Shown: in pieces, positions 1 through 9,105 of the stretch
Position numbering within the stretch: the stretch's first letter is position 1
Layout: each line of letters begins with the position of its first letter
Made by a program: the position numbers and the translations under genes
NCBI GenBank assembly: GCA_021775855.1
Contig: JAJFGZ010000076.1
Coordinates: forward strand, 1-64,000
DNA from: Hyphomicrobiales bacterium
Lineage (GTDB): Bacteria > Pseudomonadota > Alphaproteobacteria > Rhizobiales > NORP267
Length of the DNA stretch: 64,000 nucleotides
Direction: 5' to 3'
The notes under the pieces: generated by a model
Database searches by the model: none
What the model was told of the DNA's origin: nothing
The model's input: the letters and a program-made list of their open reading frames with translations, nothing else

Positions 1-1325
1 GTCGGGGCGACGAAATCGTGGAAATACTGGATCGCGTAATGCACCATGGCTTCGAGCCGCGGGTGGCTCTCGGGCGTCGCGTCCGGCGCGTAGCCGCGGA
101 TAAAACCCCACAGGACCTCGGGCTCCTCGGAGTTTGACGCGCTCACAAGATTGAGCAGCATGGAGAAACTGATCGGCATCTGGGCCGGTGGCGGCGCGCC
201 TCTATGGACGTGCCAGACCGGGTTGCCGAGCTGTTCTTTTAATTCCTGATCGGGGAATTTTTCCAAAAACGTCTGGTAATCGTCGACCTGGCGGGGGATG
301 ACGTCGAAATAGAGCCGTTTGGCCTTGCGCGGGGACTGGAACATGAATTGCGACAGGCTTTCGCGGGACGCGTAGCGCAGCCATTCTTCGATGGTCAGGC
401 CGTTGCCGCGCGACTTTGATATTTTCTCGCCGTTCTGGTCGAGGAACAATTCGTAGTTGAAGCCTTCCGGCGGACGGGCGCCGAGCACCCGGCAGATGGC
501 GCCAGAGAGCCTGACCGAGTCGATCAGGTCCTTGCCGGCCATCTCGTAATCGACCTGAAGCGCCACCCAGCGCATGGCCCAGTCGGCCTTCCATTGCAGC
601 TTGCATGCCCCCCCGGTCACGGGGACGGTCATCTCCTCGCCGGTCTCGGGATCTTTGTACGAGATGGTCCCGGCCTCGATATCGCGGCCCGTCAACGGCA
701 CCTGCAACACGATGCCGGTGCGCGGGCAGATGGGCAGGAACGGGCTGTAGGTCGCGCGCCGCTCAGGCCCGAGCGTTGGCAGGATCACGCCGGTGACCTT
801 GTCGTAATGTTCCAACACCTTGAGCAAAGTCGCGTCGAACCGGTTTGAGCGGTAACATTGGGTCGCGCTTAAAAACTCATAGTCGAACCCGAACGCGTCG
901 AGAAACTGCTTCAGGCGGTTATTGTTGTGCTCGCCGAAACTCGGAAATTCGCCATACGGGTCCGGGATCGCCGTCAACGGCTTGCCGAGATGGGGCTCGA
1001 TGATGTCCTTATTTGGCAGGTTGTCGGGGATCTTGCGCAGGCCGTCCATGTCGTCGGAAAAACAGATCAGCCGGGTCGTTACCTTGCCCCCGGTCAATAC
1101 CTCAAACGCGTGGCGCACCATCGAGGTGCGCGCGACCTCGCCGAAGGTGCCAATATGGGGCAGACCGCTTGGGCCGTAGCCTGTCTCGAATATAATTGTG
1201 CGCCCGTCCAGACCGCCTTTTGCATAGCGGTCGATAATCTTGCGGGCTTCTTCGAAAGGCCATGCCCGGCTCGCCGTGGCCTCGGCCAGAAGGGCCGCCG
1301 TTTGCGTCTTGGATGATGATGTCAT
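1..1325 (-). CDS. lysK: Class I lysyl-tRNA synthetase (partial, runs off left edge)
   Basis: Reverse-strand frame from ATG at 1325 reads [30 protein letters not shown]...[16 protein letters not shown]...[21 protein letters not shown] and KISKSRGNG are class I synthetase signatures. Absent from the ORF track because no stop lies in the window. Confidence 0.9.
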   Translation of the reverse strand, partial: MTSSSKTQTAALLAEATASRAWPFEEARKIIDRYAKGGLDGRTIIFETGYGPSGLPHIGTFGEVARTSMVRHAFEVLTGGKVTTRLICFSDDMDGLRKIPDNLPNKDIIEPHLGKPLTAIPDPYGEFPSFGEHNNNRLKQFLDAFGFDYEFLSATQCYRSNRFDATLLKVLEHYDKVTGVILPTLGPERRATYSPFLPICPRTGIVLQVPLTGRDIEAGTISYKDPETGEEMTVPVTGGACKLQWKADWAMRWVALQVDYEMAGKDLIDSVRLSGAICRVLGARPPEGFNYELFLDQNGEKISKSRGNGLTIEEWLRYASRESLSQFMFQSPRKAKRLYFDVIPRQVDDYQTFLEKFPDQELKEQLGNPVWHVHRGAPPPAQMPISFSMLLNLVSASNSEEPEVLWGFIRGYAPDATPESHPRLEAMVHYAIQYFHDFVAP

Positions 1326-1521
1326 TGATCTGAAATTCCGTCGGACTGTATGGCCGGGACATTTATCCCTGACCCGGTGCGGAACTTAAGAATATCAGCC
1401 GGGGGCGTCAATCCGCGATAGAATAGAAAAAGTCGTATCGGGAGCTTGTGGCGGCGCTCTTGAGCCGCTAGGTCATGGGCCTGTGAACAGCGCCCGCTGG
1501 CCGGGGCAAAAGGAGCTTTGA

Positions 1522-1935
1522 ATGAGCAAGATGATCAGTCCCCAGGAAGCCTTGATCTATGTGATGGTCACCATGTCGGCGGTCGATCGCTCGATGGACG
1601 ATGTGGAATTGCAGAAAATCGGTCAGCTGGTGAAGTCGCTACCCGCGTTTGGCGATTTTAACGTCGAGCAATTGGTGGCTGCGTCGCAGGCCTGCGGGGA
1701 GAACCTCGCCGGTGAAAACGGGCTCGATGACACCCTCGACATGATCCGCGACGCGCTGCCGGAGCGGTTGCGCGAGACGGCCTACGCGATGGCGGTTGAA
1801 GTTGCCGCCGCCGATCTCCATGTAGAGCAGGAAGAGTTGCGGTTTTTACAATTGCTGCGTGACCATCTGGACCTCGACAAGCTCGCGGTCGCCGCCATCG
1901 AGCGGAGTGCGCGGGCCCGCTTCACACAGATCTGA
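1522..1935 (+). CDS. TerB-like (tellurite resistance TerB family) protein
   Basis: 137 aa, helical acidic TerB-like pattern (MVTMSAVDRSMDDVEL...VEVAAADLHVEQEELRFLQLL). Confidence 0.75.
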   Translation: MSKMISPQEALIYVMVTMSAVDRSMDDVELQKIGQLVKSLPAFGDFNVEQLVAASQACGENLAGENGLDDTLDMIRDALPERLRETAYAMAVEVAAADLHVEQEELRFLQLLRDHLDLDKLAVAAIERSARARFTQI

Positions 1936-1959
1936 CCCACCCGACCCGGGGAGAAAGCC

Positions 1960-2793
1960 GTGCTGCCTGACTTCCTGACACTTGATGTCGCGGATCCCTC
2001 GCAGAGCGGGATGCTGCGGCTCGTGGTGTTTGCGTCGGTACTGGTTGTGATGGCGGTCCTTGAAACCCTGTTGCCCCGCCGTGAACGCGCGTTCGAACGC
2101 CCCCAGCGCTGGTTCACAAATCTCGGCATGGTGGTTCTGAGCAGCATCGCGATCCGGATTATTTTTCCCGGTGCCGCGGCCATCGGCGTGGCGCTTTGGG
2201 CGCGCGCGAACGGGTATGGTCTTTTCGGGCTGGTGGACTGGCCCTTCTGGCTCGAAGCCGTGCTGACCTTCATCCTGCTTGATTTTGCGATTTACTGGCA
2301 GCATGTCGCTTCGCACAAAATCCCCGTTCTCTGGCTGATCCACCGGGTCCATCACGCTGACCCGGATTTCGACGCCACGACGGGCGTGCGGTTTCACCCG
2401 ATCGAGATCGTTCTCAGCATGGTTTACAAGATGCTTGTGGTGACTTTGCTCGGCGGCCCTGCAGCGGCCGTGTTCATATTCGAAGTGGTGCTGAATGGGT
2501 CAGCGCTGTTCAACCATGCCAATATGAAATTGCCGCTGTTTCTCGACAAAATCATCCGCGCGCTCATCGTGACGCCGGACATGCATCGGGTGCACCATTC
2601 GATCATCCGCTCGGAGACGGATTCGAATTACGGATTCAACCTGTCGATCTGGGACCGGATGTTCGGGAGCTATATCGACCAGCCGCGCGAAGGGCATACC
2701 GGCATGGAAATCGGCCTGCCGCAACACCGTGACGGCTCACCCCGGTTTATCGGCTGGAGCCTGCTGTTTCCCTTCAAAGGGAAAGATCAGTAG
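1960..2793 (+). CDS. Sterol desaturase / fatty acid hydroxylase family membrane protein
   Basis: Histidine boxes HVASH, HRVHHAD, HRVHHS in a multi-TM protein. Confidence 0.88.
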   Translation: MLPDFLTLDVADPSQSGMLRLVVFASVLVVMAVLETLLPRRERAFERPQRWFTNLGMVVLSSIAIRIIFPGAAAIGVALWARANGYGLFGLVDWPFWLEAVLTFILLDFAIYWQHVASHKIPVLWLIHRVHHADPDFDATTGVRFHPIEIVLSMVYKMLVVTLLGGPAAAVFIFEVVLNGSALFNHANMKLPLFLDKIIRALIVTPDMHRVHHSIIRSETDSNYGFNLSIWDRMFGSYIDQPREGHTGMEIGLPQHRDGSPRFIGWSLLFPFKGKDQ

Positions 2794-3701
2794 AAGCTAA
2801 TCGGGAAATAACGCAGAAAAATTTCCAGGTATTTGCCGCTCTCGAACAGTTGGAACAGGCCATAGTCGAGCACTTCGCGGACGTCGTCGTTGCCCTTGGC
2901 GATCATGATGCCGATACCTTCGCCAAAATACCGGCTTTCCTGAAAGGCTTCCCCGATGAACCGGCAGCAATTGTCTGACGCGGTTCCGTTCAACCAGAAC
3001 ATCAACGACACGCCATCGTCGAACAGAAATTCAACATCTTCATCCATCAATGCCTTTCGGGCCTCCGCGCGGTTGGCGAACCCGGTCACATTGGCATCAT
3101 CAAAAAACGCCGAGAGGTAAGCTGCGTGGGCTGTGCCCCGGACCACGCCGACAGTTTTCCCGGCCAGCAATTCCGGCGTTATTGCGGGATCCCCCGGTCT
3201 CGCCCTGGATACGAACCGGGCCGGTGAAAAATGGTACCGCATACTGAAATCAAATTGGTCTCGGTTCAGAGCCGTTGTGGCGATAGACGCGATCACTGCA
3301 TCACCACCACCCTGGCTAAGCTTCAACGGCAGAGATGACCAATCTTCCGCAGTCAGGGTGCATTCGATTTCCATCACCAGGCAGATTTCGCGGGCAATAT
3401 CAATATTGAAGCCCACAAGGCTGCCAGTCGTATCGATAAAATTAAATGGCGGAAAATCCGGCGCCGTCAAAAAGCGGATCGAGGTTACAGCCCCGACTTC
3501 GGGTTTCGGTGGGCGCAGATCGGGAGCGCCATATCCCGGGATCCGGACTTCGGTGCCTGGTTGCGTCAGGTTTTGTGCTTTTGCGGCGGTATTCGCAGTC
3601 GGGTTAAGGATGACTGCCGCCAGGAAAAACGCACCCAGAGAGCGCCCGAATACGCCGTTCACCTTGCCCAACCAGCGCCCGGTACCTGCCGCAGCATGCA
3701 T
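2787..3701 (-). CDS. Extracellular solute-binding protein, family 3 (amino-acid ABC SBP-like)
   Basis: SBP_bac_3 pattern: LTAPDFPPFNFIDTTGSLVGFNIDIAREIC...GKTVGVVRGTAHAAYL. Confidence 0.82.
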   Translation of the reverse strand: MHAAAGTGRWLGKVNGVFGRSLGAFFLAAVILNPTANTAAKAQNLTQPGTEVRIPGYGAPDLRPPKPEVGAVTSIRFLTAPDFPPFNFIDTTGSLVGFNIDIAREICLVMEIECTLTAEDWSSLPLKLSQGGGDAVIASIATTALNRDQFDFSMRYHFSPARFVSRARPGDPAITPELLAGKTVGVVRGTAHAAYLSAFFDDANVTGFANRAEARKALMDEDVEFLFDDGVSLMFWLNGTASDNCCRFIGEAFQESRYFGEGIGIMIAKGNDDVREVLDYGLFQLFESGKYLEIFLRYFPISFY

Positions 3702-3877
3702 GAATTTCTCTCCCGGCCATTCCGATTTTCGAGCTTCTGGCTATAATAGGTTCGGACCGGGAATGCTACCGCTATGCCAGTATTCTGCGGCGCTTAATTT
3801 GGGAGGCCGACCTGGCGGAAGAAACCTGGATATCAACCCCAGTCGCCGAGGGTCCCTCGCTGGCTCTGCCTGGAACA

Positions 3878-5767
3878 TTGTCGCCTGAAATAGCTTTTCT
3901 GGCGGGTCGGCATCTGGAACGTAACAATTTGCAGCAAGCGGAAAAACTGTCCCGTGCCTGGGGGACCACTGCCGAGCAGGTCCTGTTCGCGACTGGCCAG
4001 ATCAGCGAGCAGGAATATTACCAGGCTCTTGCCGTCCATGCGGGTCTGAATTTCACAGACCTTGATCAACATCCACCCGACTGGAGTTTTTTCAAACGGG
4101 TCGCCCAGCGGGCGCTTGGCCAGGGGGATATTGTGCCGCTCGGGGCTGGTACCGGCGGATTGCAAGTTGCCTATGCCCCGCGCGGCCAGGCCGCTCGCCG
4201 GATGGCGCGGATGGCCGACGAGCCAGCGCTTGGCGGGCGATTGCGCCAGAATATTTTCATTGCGACACCAGGGACCATTCGCAAAGCGCTTCTGGGCCGG
4301 TTTCACGGCGTATTTACACAATCTTCGATCGACAGACTGTCCCGGCAGACGCCTGAATTAAGCGCGCGCTATCACCTCCTGCCGCTACAGAAAATCTTCC
4401 TGCTTGTTTTTTTGATTTCCAGCGTGGCGTTTTTGCTGTGGCAGCCCTTCACTGCCTATACGGCAGGGAACCTGATATTGGCCGCCGTTTTTCTGGCAGT
4501 GACCGGGTTCCGGCTAGCCGCGGCTTTCCGCTCGATCCTGCTCGGTCTAGAACCCCACGAAAAACCTGTGCCGGATATCCCTGATCGGGATTTACCGGTC
4601 TACACAATCCTTGTGCCGCTCTACCGGGAAGCAAATATGCTGACCGCCCTGGTGCGTGCGCTTAAGGCGCTCGACTATCCGCCAGCGAAACTTGATATTA
4701 AATTGATCCTTGAAGAAAGCGACGACGAGACCCGTAAAAAAGCGCGGGAACTTGACTTGCCTTACGCGTTCGATGTGATCGTGGTGCCAAATTCAATGCC
4801 ACGAACGAAACCGAAAGCGCTGAATTACGCCCTGCAATTTGCGCGTGGCGACTATGTGGTGATCTACGACGCAGAGGACCGGCCGGATCCGGATCAGCTT
4901 AGAAAGGCGGTCGCGGCATTCAACGAAGGTTCCAGCAATCTCGCCTGCATCCAGGCCCGCCTTGGGATTTACAACCCGAACCAGAACTGGCTGACTTCCC
5001 AGTTCACGATCGAATATGCGGCGCTGTTCCGTATCCTGTTGCCAGCGCTCGAGGCGATTGGTGCGCCCCTCCCGCTTGGCGGCACGTCGAACCATTTTCG
5101 ACGCGACCGGCTGGAAGAAGTTGGCGCATGGGACCCCTTCAACGTCACCGAGGATGCCGATCTGGGCATGCGGCTGTCGCGCCTCGGGTACCAGAGCCGG
5201 ATGCTCGATTCAGTTACAGCAGAAGAATCCTGTAGCGATTTAGGGAACTGGTTCCGCCAGCGCACCCGCTGGTTCAAGGGTTGGTTGCAAACCTATGCCG
5301 TTCACATGCGTGAACCGCACAGGGCTTGGCGTGAACTCGGTTTGCGCGGGTTCCTGACCTTGCAGTTGATGATGGGCGGGATCCTGATTTCGGCGCTGGC
5401 GCACCCCCTGTTCCTGGCCCTGATCCTGTATGGCAGCATCACTGGCGCCATATTCCGGGATCCGGGCAGCGCGTTTGGCGAAGCGCTGTTGGCCCTGAAT
5501 ATCTGGAATCTTGTTGCCGGGTATATCGGCGGTGTGGCGCTCGGACTTTGCGGCTTGAAAGCAGCTGGCATTCGTGGACTTGGCCCGATGGTCGTGTTTA
5601 TCCCGGTCTATTGGCTGCTGGTATCGTTTGCCGCCTACCGCGCGGTCTGGCAGTTTTTCGTCAACCCGTTTTTTTGGGAAAAGACCCGTCATGGCCGGGC
5701 ACGGGGGCGGGACTTGAGCGTAACCGAGCGTAAGAGAAAAATTTCCACCGCACCAAATATTCCTTAA
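3878..5767 (+). CDS. Processive family 2 glycosyltransferase with N-terminal GspE/MshE-N-like domain
   Basis: GT2 core (YTILVPLYREANML, DAEDRPDPDQL, TEDADLGMRL, QRTRWFKGWLQT) plus C-terminal TM helices; N-terminus WGTTAEQVLFATGQISEQEYYQALAVHAGL resembles GspE-N/MshEN. 3878 is a TTG; the true start may lie upstream. Confidence 0.85.
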   Translation: MSPEIAFLAGRHLERNNLQQAEKLSRAWGTTAEQVLFATGQISEQEYYQALAVHAGLNFTDLDQHPPDWSFFKRVAQRALGQGDIVPLGAGTGGLQVAYAPRGQAARRMARMADEPALGGRLRQNIFIATPGTIRKALLGRFHGVFTQSSIDRLSRQTPELSARYHLLPLQKIFLLVFLISSVAFLLWQPFTAYTAGNLILAAVFLAVTGFRLAAAFRSILLGLEPHEKPVPDIPDRDLPVYTILVPLYREANMLTALVRALKALDYPPAKLDIKLILEESDDETRKKARELDLPYAFDVIVVPNSMPRTKPKALNYALQFARGDYVVIYDAEDRPDPDQLRKAVAAFNEGSSNLACIQARLGIYNPNQNWLTSQFTIEYAALFRILLPALEAIGAPLPLGGTSNHFRRDRLEEVGAWDPFNVTEDADLGMRLSRLGYQSRMLDSVTAEESCSDLGNWFRQRTRWFKGWLQTYAVHMREPHRAWRELGLRGFLTLQLMMGGILISALAHPLFLALILYGSITGAIFRDPGSAFGEALLALNIWNLVAGYIGGVALGLCGLKAAGIRGLGPMVVFIPVYWLLVSFAAYRAVWQFFVNPFFWEKTRHGRARGRDLSVTERKRKISTAPNIP

Positions 5768-5817
5768 CCCCTCGGTGCCAGACTATCGCGATTATCCAAC
5801 CTAGGTCTGGACAAGGG

Positions 5818-6372
5818 ATGATCGACTTTTCGAATAAATACGCGCTGATCGTTGAAAACAGCAAAATGATGCGCGCCATTATCACTGAAATGCTGCGCCA
5901 TTTCGGTGTCCAGGAAGTCGTCAAGGTGATCAATGCCGAGGAGGCCATTTTTGCCGCCAACGCACAGACGTTTGATTTTATCATCCTCGACTTTTTCCTG
6001 GGCTCCATGGATGGCGGCGATTTCACCCGGCAATTGCGACGCGATGAGACAAGCCGTAACCGGCAGACGCCGATCTTGCTTGTGACTGCACAGCCGAACC
6101 ACCGGGAAGTAGTGAAGGCGCGCGATTGCGGCATCAACGAAATGCTCGCCAAGCCGCTGTCCGCCAAAAGCCTGTATAGCCGGCTCGATGCAATGTTGGC
6201 GCGAAAGCGCCCGTTTATCGTGTCTCCCAAATATGTGGGCCCCTGCCGCAGGCGCCGGAAGTTTCCTCCCCCCAACGGGGTCGAACGCCGCCGCAAGGCG
6301 CTCGTATTGGATAATATGATGCCGCCAGAGCCGATGGAGACCCGTCTGCGCAGCAATTTGGTCGAACTCTGA
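5818..6372 (+). CDS. Single-domain response regulator (receiver domain)
   Basis: CheY-like: ALIVENSKMMRAIITEML...DFIILDFFLGSMDGGDF...PILLVTAQ...LAKPLS. Confidence 0.88.
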   Translation: MIDFSNKYALIVENSKMMRAIITEMLRHFGVQEVVKVINAEEAIFAANAQTFDFIILDFFLGSMDGGDFTRQLRRDETSRNRQTPILLVTAQPNHREVVKARDCGINEMLAKPLSAKSLYSRLDAMLARKRPFIVSPKYVGPCRRRRKFPPPNGVERRRKALVLDNMMPPEPMETRLRSNLVEL

Positions 6373-6389
6373 AAGCGGCCAGGAAAATC

Positions 6390-6465
<76 letters not shown>

Positions 6466-6535
6466 GCCAGGGCAGATTAACGCCAGCCGCCCCGTTACCA
6501 CAAGGAAAAAGCCAGTTTTTGCGGGGCCGCATACA

Positions 6536-6550
6536 TAAAAATCATTATCA
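6536..6550 (-). promoter_or_regulatory. Putative Fur-type box upstream of radical SAM gene
   Basis: Reverse strand TGATAATGATTTTTA matches 12/14 positions of the 7-1-7 Fur motif TGATAATnATTATCA. Confidence 0.35.
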
Positions 6551-6642
6551 ATTCCGCGTTATCATCCCCAGCCCCGGCATTGTTATTGGGGTGCATGCGG
6601 ATTAGGTTCCGGTTTCAAGAAAATTCTCAAAGGTTTCTCTGT

Positions 6643-7650
6643 ATGGATCGTCTGACAAACGAGCAGATTTTAGCGTTTCCTGCACTCGACGAACAGAAGT
6701 TCTGCGATCCCGTCACGACCCTGACCGGGGAACAGCGGGCCGAAATTGCGCTGAGTAAACTGGAAACGCTCTGGTTCAATACCGGGACGCTGTGCAATAT
6801 CACCTGCATTAATTGTTACATCGGATCGAGCCCTACCAATGACGCGCTGAGCTATATCAGCGCGGCAGAAGTCGGCGTATATCTGGACGAAATTGCCAGT
6901 CTTGATTTAGGCACCCGGGAAATCGGATTCACCGGTGGCGAACCGTTTATGAACCCGGACATGATCGAAATGGCGCGCGATGCACTCACGCGCGGCTTCG
7001 ATGTCCTGATCCTGACTAACGCCATGCAACCCATGCAGCGCAAGTCGATCAACTCTAAACTAATGGAACTAAAAGATGAATTCGGTGCGCGGCTGACTTT
7101 GCGCATCAGCCTGGACCATCACGGACAGGCCTTCCACGAAATCGAGCGCGGCGCGGATACCTGGGACATTGCCCTCAAGGGGATCGACTGGCTATCGGAA
7201 CACGGTTTCAACATCGCAGTTGCCGGCAGGACCTGTTGGGGCGAACTGGAGGCGGCGGCGCGCGACGGGTACCGGAAATTGTTCCGCGACCGCGGCTACG
7301 CCATCGACGCTGACGACACGTCATCGCTGGTCCTGTTTCCAGAAATGGATACCCGGCTCGATGTTGCTGAAATCACCACCAGCTGCTGGTCGATCCTTGA
7401 CGTGGATCCCGCCGGCATCATGTGCGCCACCAGCCGGATGATTGTTAAACGGCGGGGCGACGACACGCCGGGCGTCTTGCCCTGCACGGTACTGCCGTTC
7501 GACGGCGATTTCCATATGGGGTCGACGCTCGCCGAATCGCTGTGTGCCGATGGAAGCAATTTCAACAATGGCGCAGTGCGGCTCAACCACCCCCATTGCG
7601 CGCGCTTCTGCGTGCTCGGCGGCGGCTCGTGCTCGAAAACGTCTGAGTAG
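6643..7650 (+). CDS. Radical SAM protein with Cys-rich C-terminus (SPASM-like)
   Basis: CNITCINC (CxxxCxxC), GFTGGEPFMNPD, C-terminal CARFCVLGGGSC; start chosen at MDRLTNEQ. Confidence 0.88.
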   Translation: MDRLTNEQILAFPALDEQKFCDPVTTLTGEQRAEIALSKLETLWFNTGTLCNITCINCYIGSSPTNDALSYISAAEVGVYLDEIASLDLGTREIGFTGGEPFMNPDMIEMARDALTRGFDVLILTNAMQPMQRKSINSKLMELKDEFGARLTLRISLDHHGQAFHEIERGADTWDIALKGIDWLSEHGFNIAVAGRTCWGELEAAARDGYRKLFRDRGYAIDADDTSSLVLFPEMDTRLDVAEITTSCWSILDVDPAGIMCATSRMIVKRRGDDTPGVLPCTVLPFDGDFHMGSTLAESLCADGSNFNNGAVRLNHPHCARFCVLGGGSCSKTSE

Positions 7651-7702
7651 ATCGCCGCTGGACCCGTCCCGCCGAAAAGACCACAGCTCGATCGTTCATC
7701 AT

Positions 7703-7718
7703 CCGGAATTTATTCCGG
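7703..7718. terminator. Intergenic palindrome (CCGGAATTTATTCCGG), possible bidirectional terminator
   Basis: 7-bp perfect stem between convergent genes; no clear T tract. Confidence 0.3.
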
Positions 7719-7785
7719 GTGCCATTCCTCTGACCGGACAATTAGGTGATGGAACGTCCAAGACGATTCAACGCAAGCATAGTTC

Positions 7786-8919
7786 TCAACGGAAATGCTT
7801 CGAGAGTTTGAGGCCCTGTTTCTGATAGTTCGACCCGATATCCGTGCCGTATAGCTGATCTGGTCGCCCGGTCAGCGGTTCATAGACCAGCCGGCCAATA
7901 ATCTGACCGTGTTCGAGGATGAACGGCACTTCGTGAGACCGGACTTCAAGGACCGCGCGGCTGCCCTTCCCGCCCGCAGCCGAATGGCCGAAGCCGGGGT
8001 CAAAAAAGCCTGCATAATGTACCCTGAATTCCCCGACCAGTGGATTGTAGGGGATCATTTCAGCGGCGAATTCAGGCGGAACATGGACGGCTTCGCGCGA
8101 CGCCAGAATGTAGAATTGGTCCGGGTCGAGAATAAGCCCGGTATCCCGCTGGAGATAAATCGGCTCCCAATAATCCCGCACCTCGCAAGCGCCCGGCAAG
8201 TCTATATCGACCAGAGCAGTGTGCCGCTTGGCGCGGTATCCTATTAAACCATCGGCGTCCATATCCCCTTTGAGATCGACGCTGAGCGCCAGTCCGCCAT
8301 CGATATTTGGATTGCCGCCAGTCACAAGTTCATGGGTATCGTGGATAGCCTGGAGATCGGCGTCACTGCATTTCGCATCGCCCCGGCGGAACCGGATCTG
8401 GCTCAGGCGGCTTCCTTCGCGTACCAGGATCGGGAACGTTCTCGGGCTGACTTCCAGGAAGAGTTGGCCGGAATATCCCGCGATGATCAGATCAAACTCC
8501 TGACAATTGTCCGAGATAACACGCGTAAAAATATCCAGCCGGCCGGTTGAACTTTTCGGGTTGGCGGCGGCGGCGATATCATGCGGTAGATCGAGAGCCT
8601 CCAGAAGCGGGACAATATAGACGCACCCCGTCTCCAGAACCGCGCCATCGCTCAGATCGATCTCGTGCAACGATAATTGTGCGAGTTTCTCCATTACGGT
8701 TTCGCCCGAACCGGGCAGAAAACTTGCGCGGACCCGGTAGGCTCTGGGACCCAACCGGACATCCAGACTTGCCGGCTGGACCTGGCCCGCGAGCAATGGC
8801 CGGGCGGGGGCAATGGCGCCAGCGGCGATCAGGTCTTTTATCTCCCCGAAGGGCAAAATACCCTGACGCTGGGATTCAGAATCGCTCACCATTTGCCGCA
8901 TTACCCTTTCCATAGTCAT
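7786..8919 (-). CDS. dcd: 2'-deoxycytidine 5'-triphosphate deaminase, long (duplicated-domain) alphaproteobacterial form
   Basis: 377 aa; GQVQPASLDVRLG, NPKSSTGRLDIFTRVISD, second half FDPGFGHSAAGG. Confidence 0.85.
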   Translation of the reverse strand: MTMERVMRQMVSDSESQRQGILPFGEIKDLIAAGAIAPARPLLAGQVQPASLDVRLGPRAYRVRASFLPGSGETVMEKLAQLSLHEIDLSDGAVLETGCVYIVPLLEALDLPHDIAAAANPKSSTGRLDIFTRVISDNCQEFDLIIAGYSGQLFLEVSPRTFPILVREGSRLSQIRFRRGDAKCSDADLQAIHDTHELVTGGNPNIDGGLALSVDLKGDMDADGLIGYRAKRHTALVDIDLPGACEVRDYWEPIYLQRDTGLILDPDQFYILASREAVHVPPEFAAEMIPYNPLVGEFRVHYAGFFDPGFGHSAAGGKGSRAVLEVRSHEVPFILEHGQIIGRLVYEPLTGRPDQLYGTDIGSNYQKQGLKLSKHFR

Positions 8920-8977
8920 GACCTATCCGATCATTCTGTTGACGCCAAGGGGCTGCTGGGGTAAATCCTCAGATACG

Positions 8978-9034
8978 AAGTGGTGATTTGGAGCCGGCCG
9001 GCTTGCAGCCACTTAAAATAAATTGCTAAAAGGC
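8978..9034 (+). ncRNA. SAM-II riboswitch aptamer upstream of metZ
   Basis: AAGTGGTGATTTGGAGCCGGCCGGCTTGCAGCCACTTAAAATAAATTGCTAAAAGG: SAM-II core with perfect P1 (AAGTGG/CCACTT), GATTTG, CTTGCAGCC and 3' GCTAAAAGG. Confidence 0.93.
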
Positions 9035-9048
9035 CGGGGTGGACAAAA

Positions 9049-9085
9049 CCCGGTCTGGCACACGAGCCGCGCCGGGAATTTTTTT
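9049..9085 (+). terminator. Rho-independent terminator forming the SAM-II expression platform
   Basis: CCCGGTCTGGC-ACACGA-GCCGCGCCGGG (11-position stem, one C-C mismatch) then AATTTTTTT, just before metZ ATG at 9106. Confidence 0.75.
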
Positions 9086-9105
9086 GTCTACCAGGGACGA
9101 TTGTT

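Noticed and set aside
3133-3888. 251-aa + strand ORF
   Set aside because: Mostly antisense to the clear SBP family 3 gene; low-complexity translation with no recognisable family
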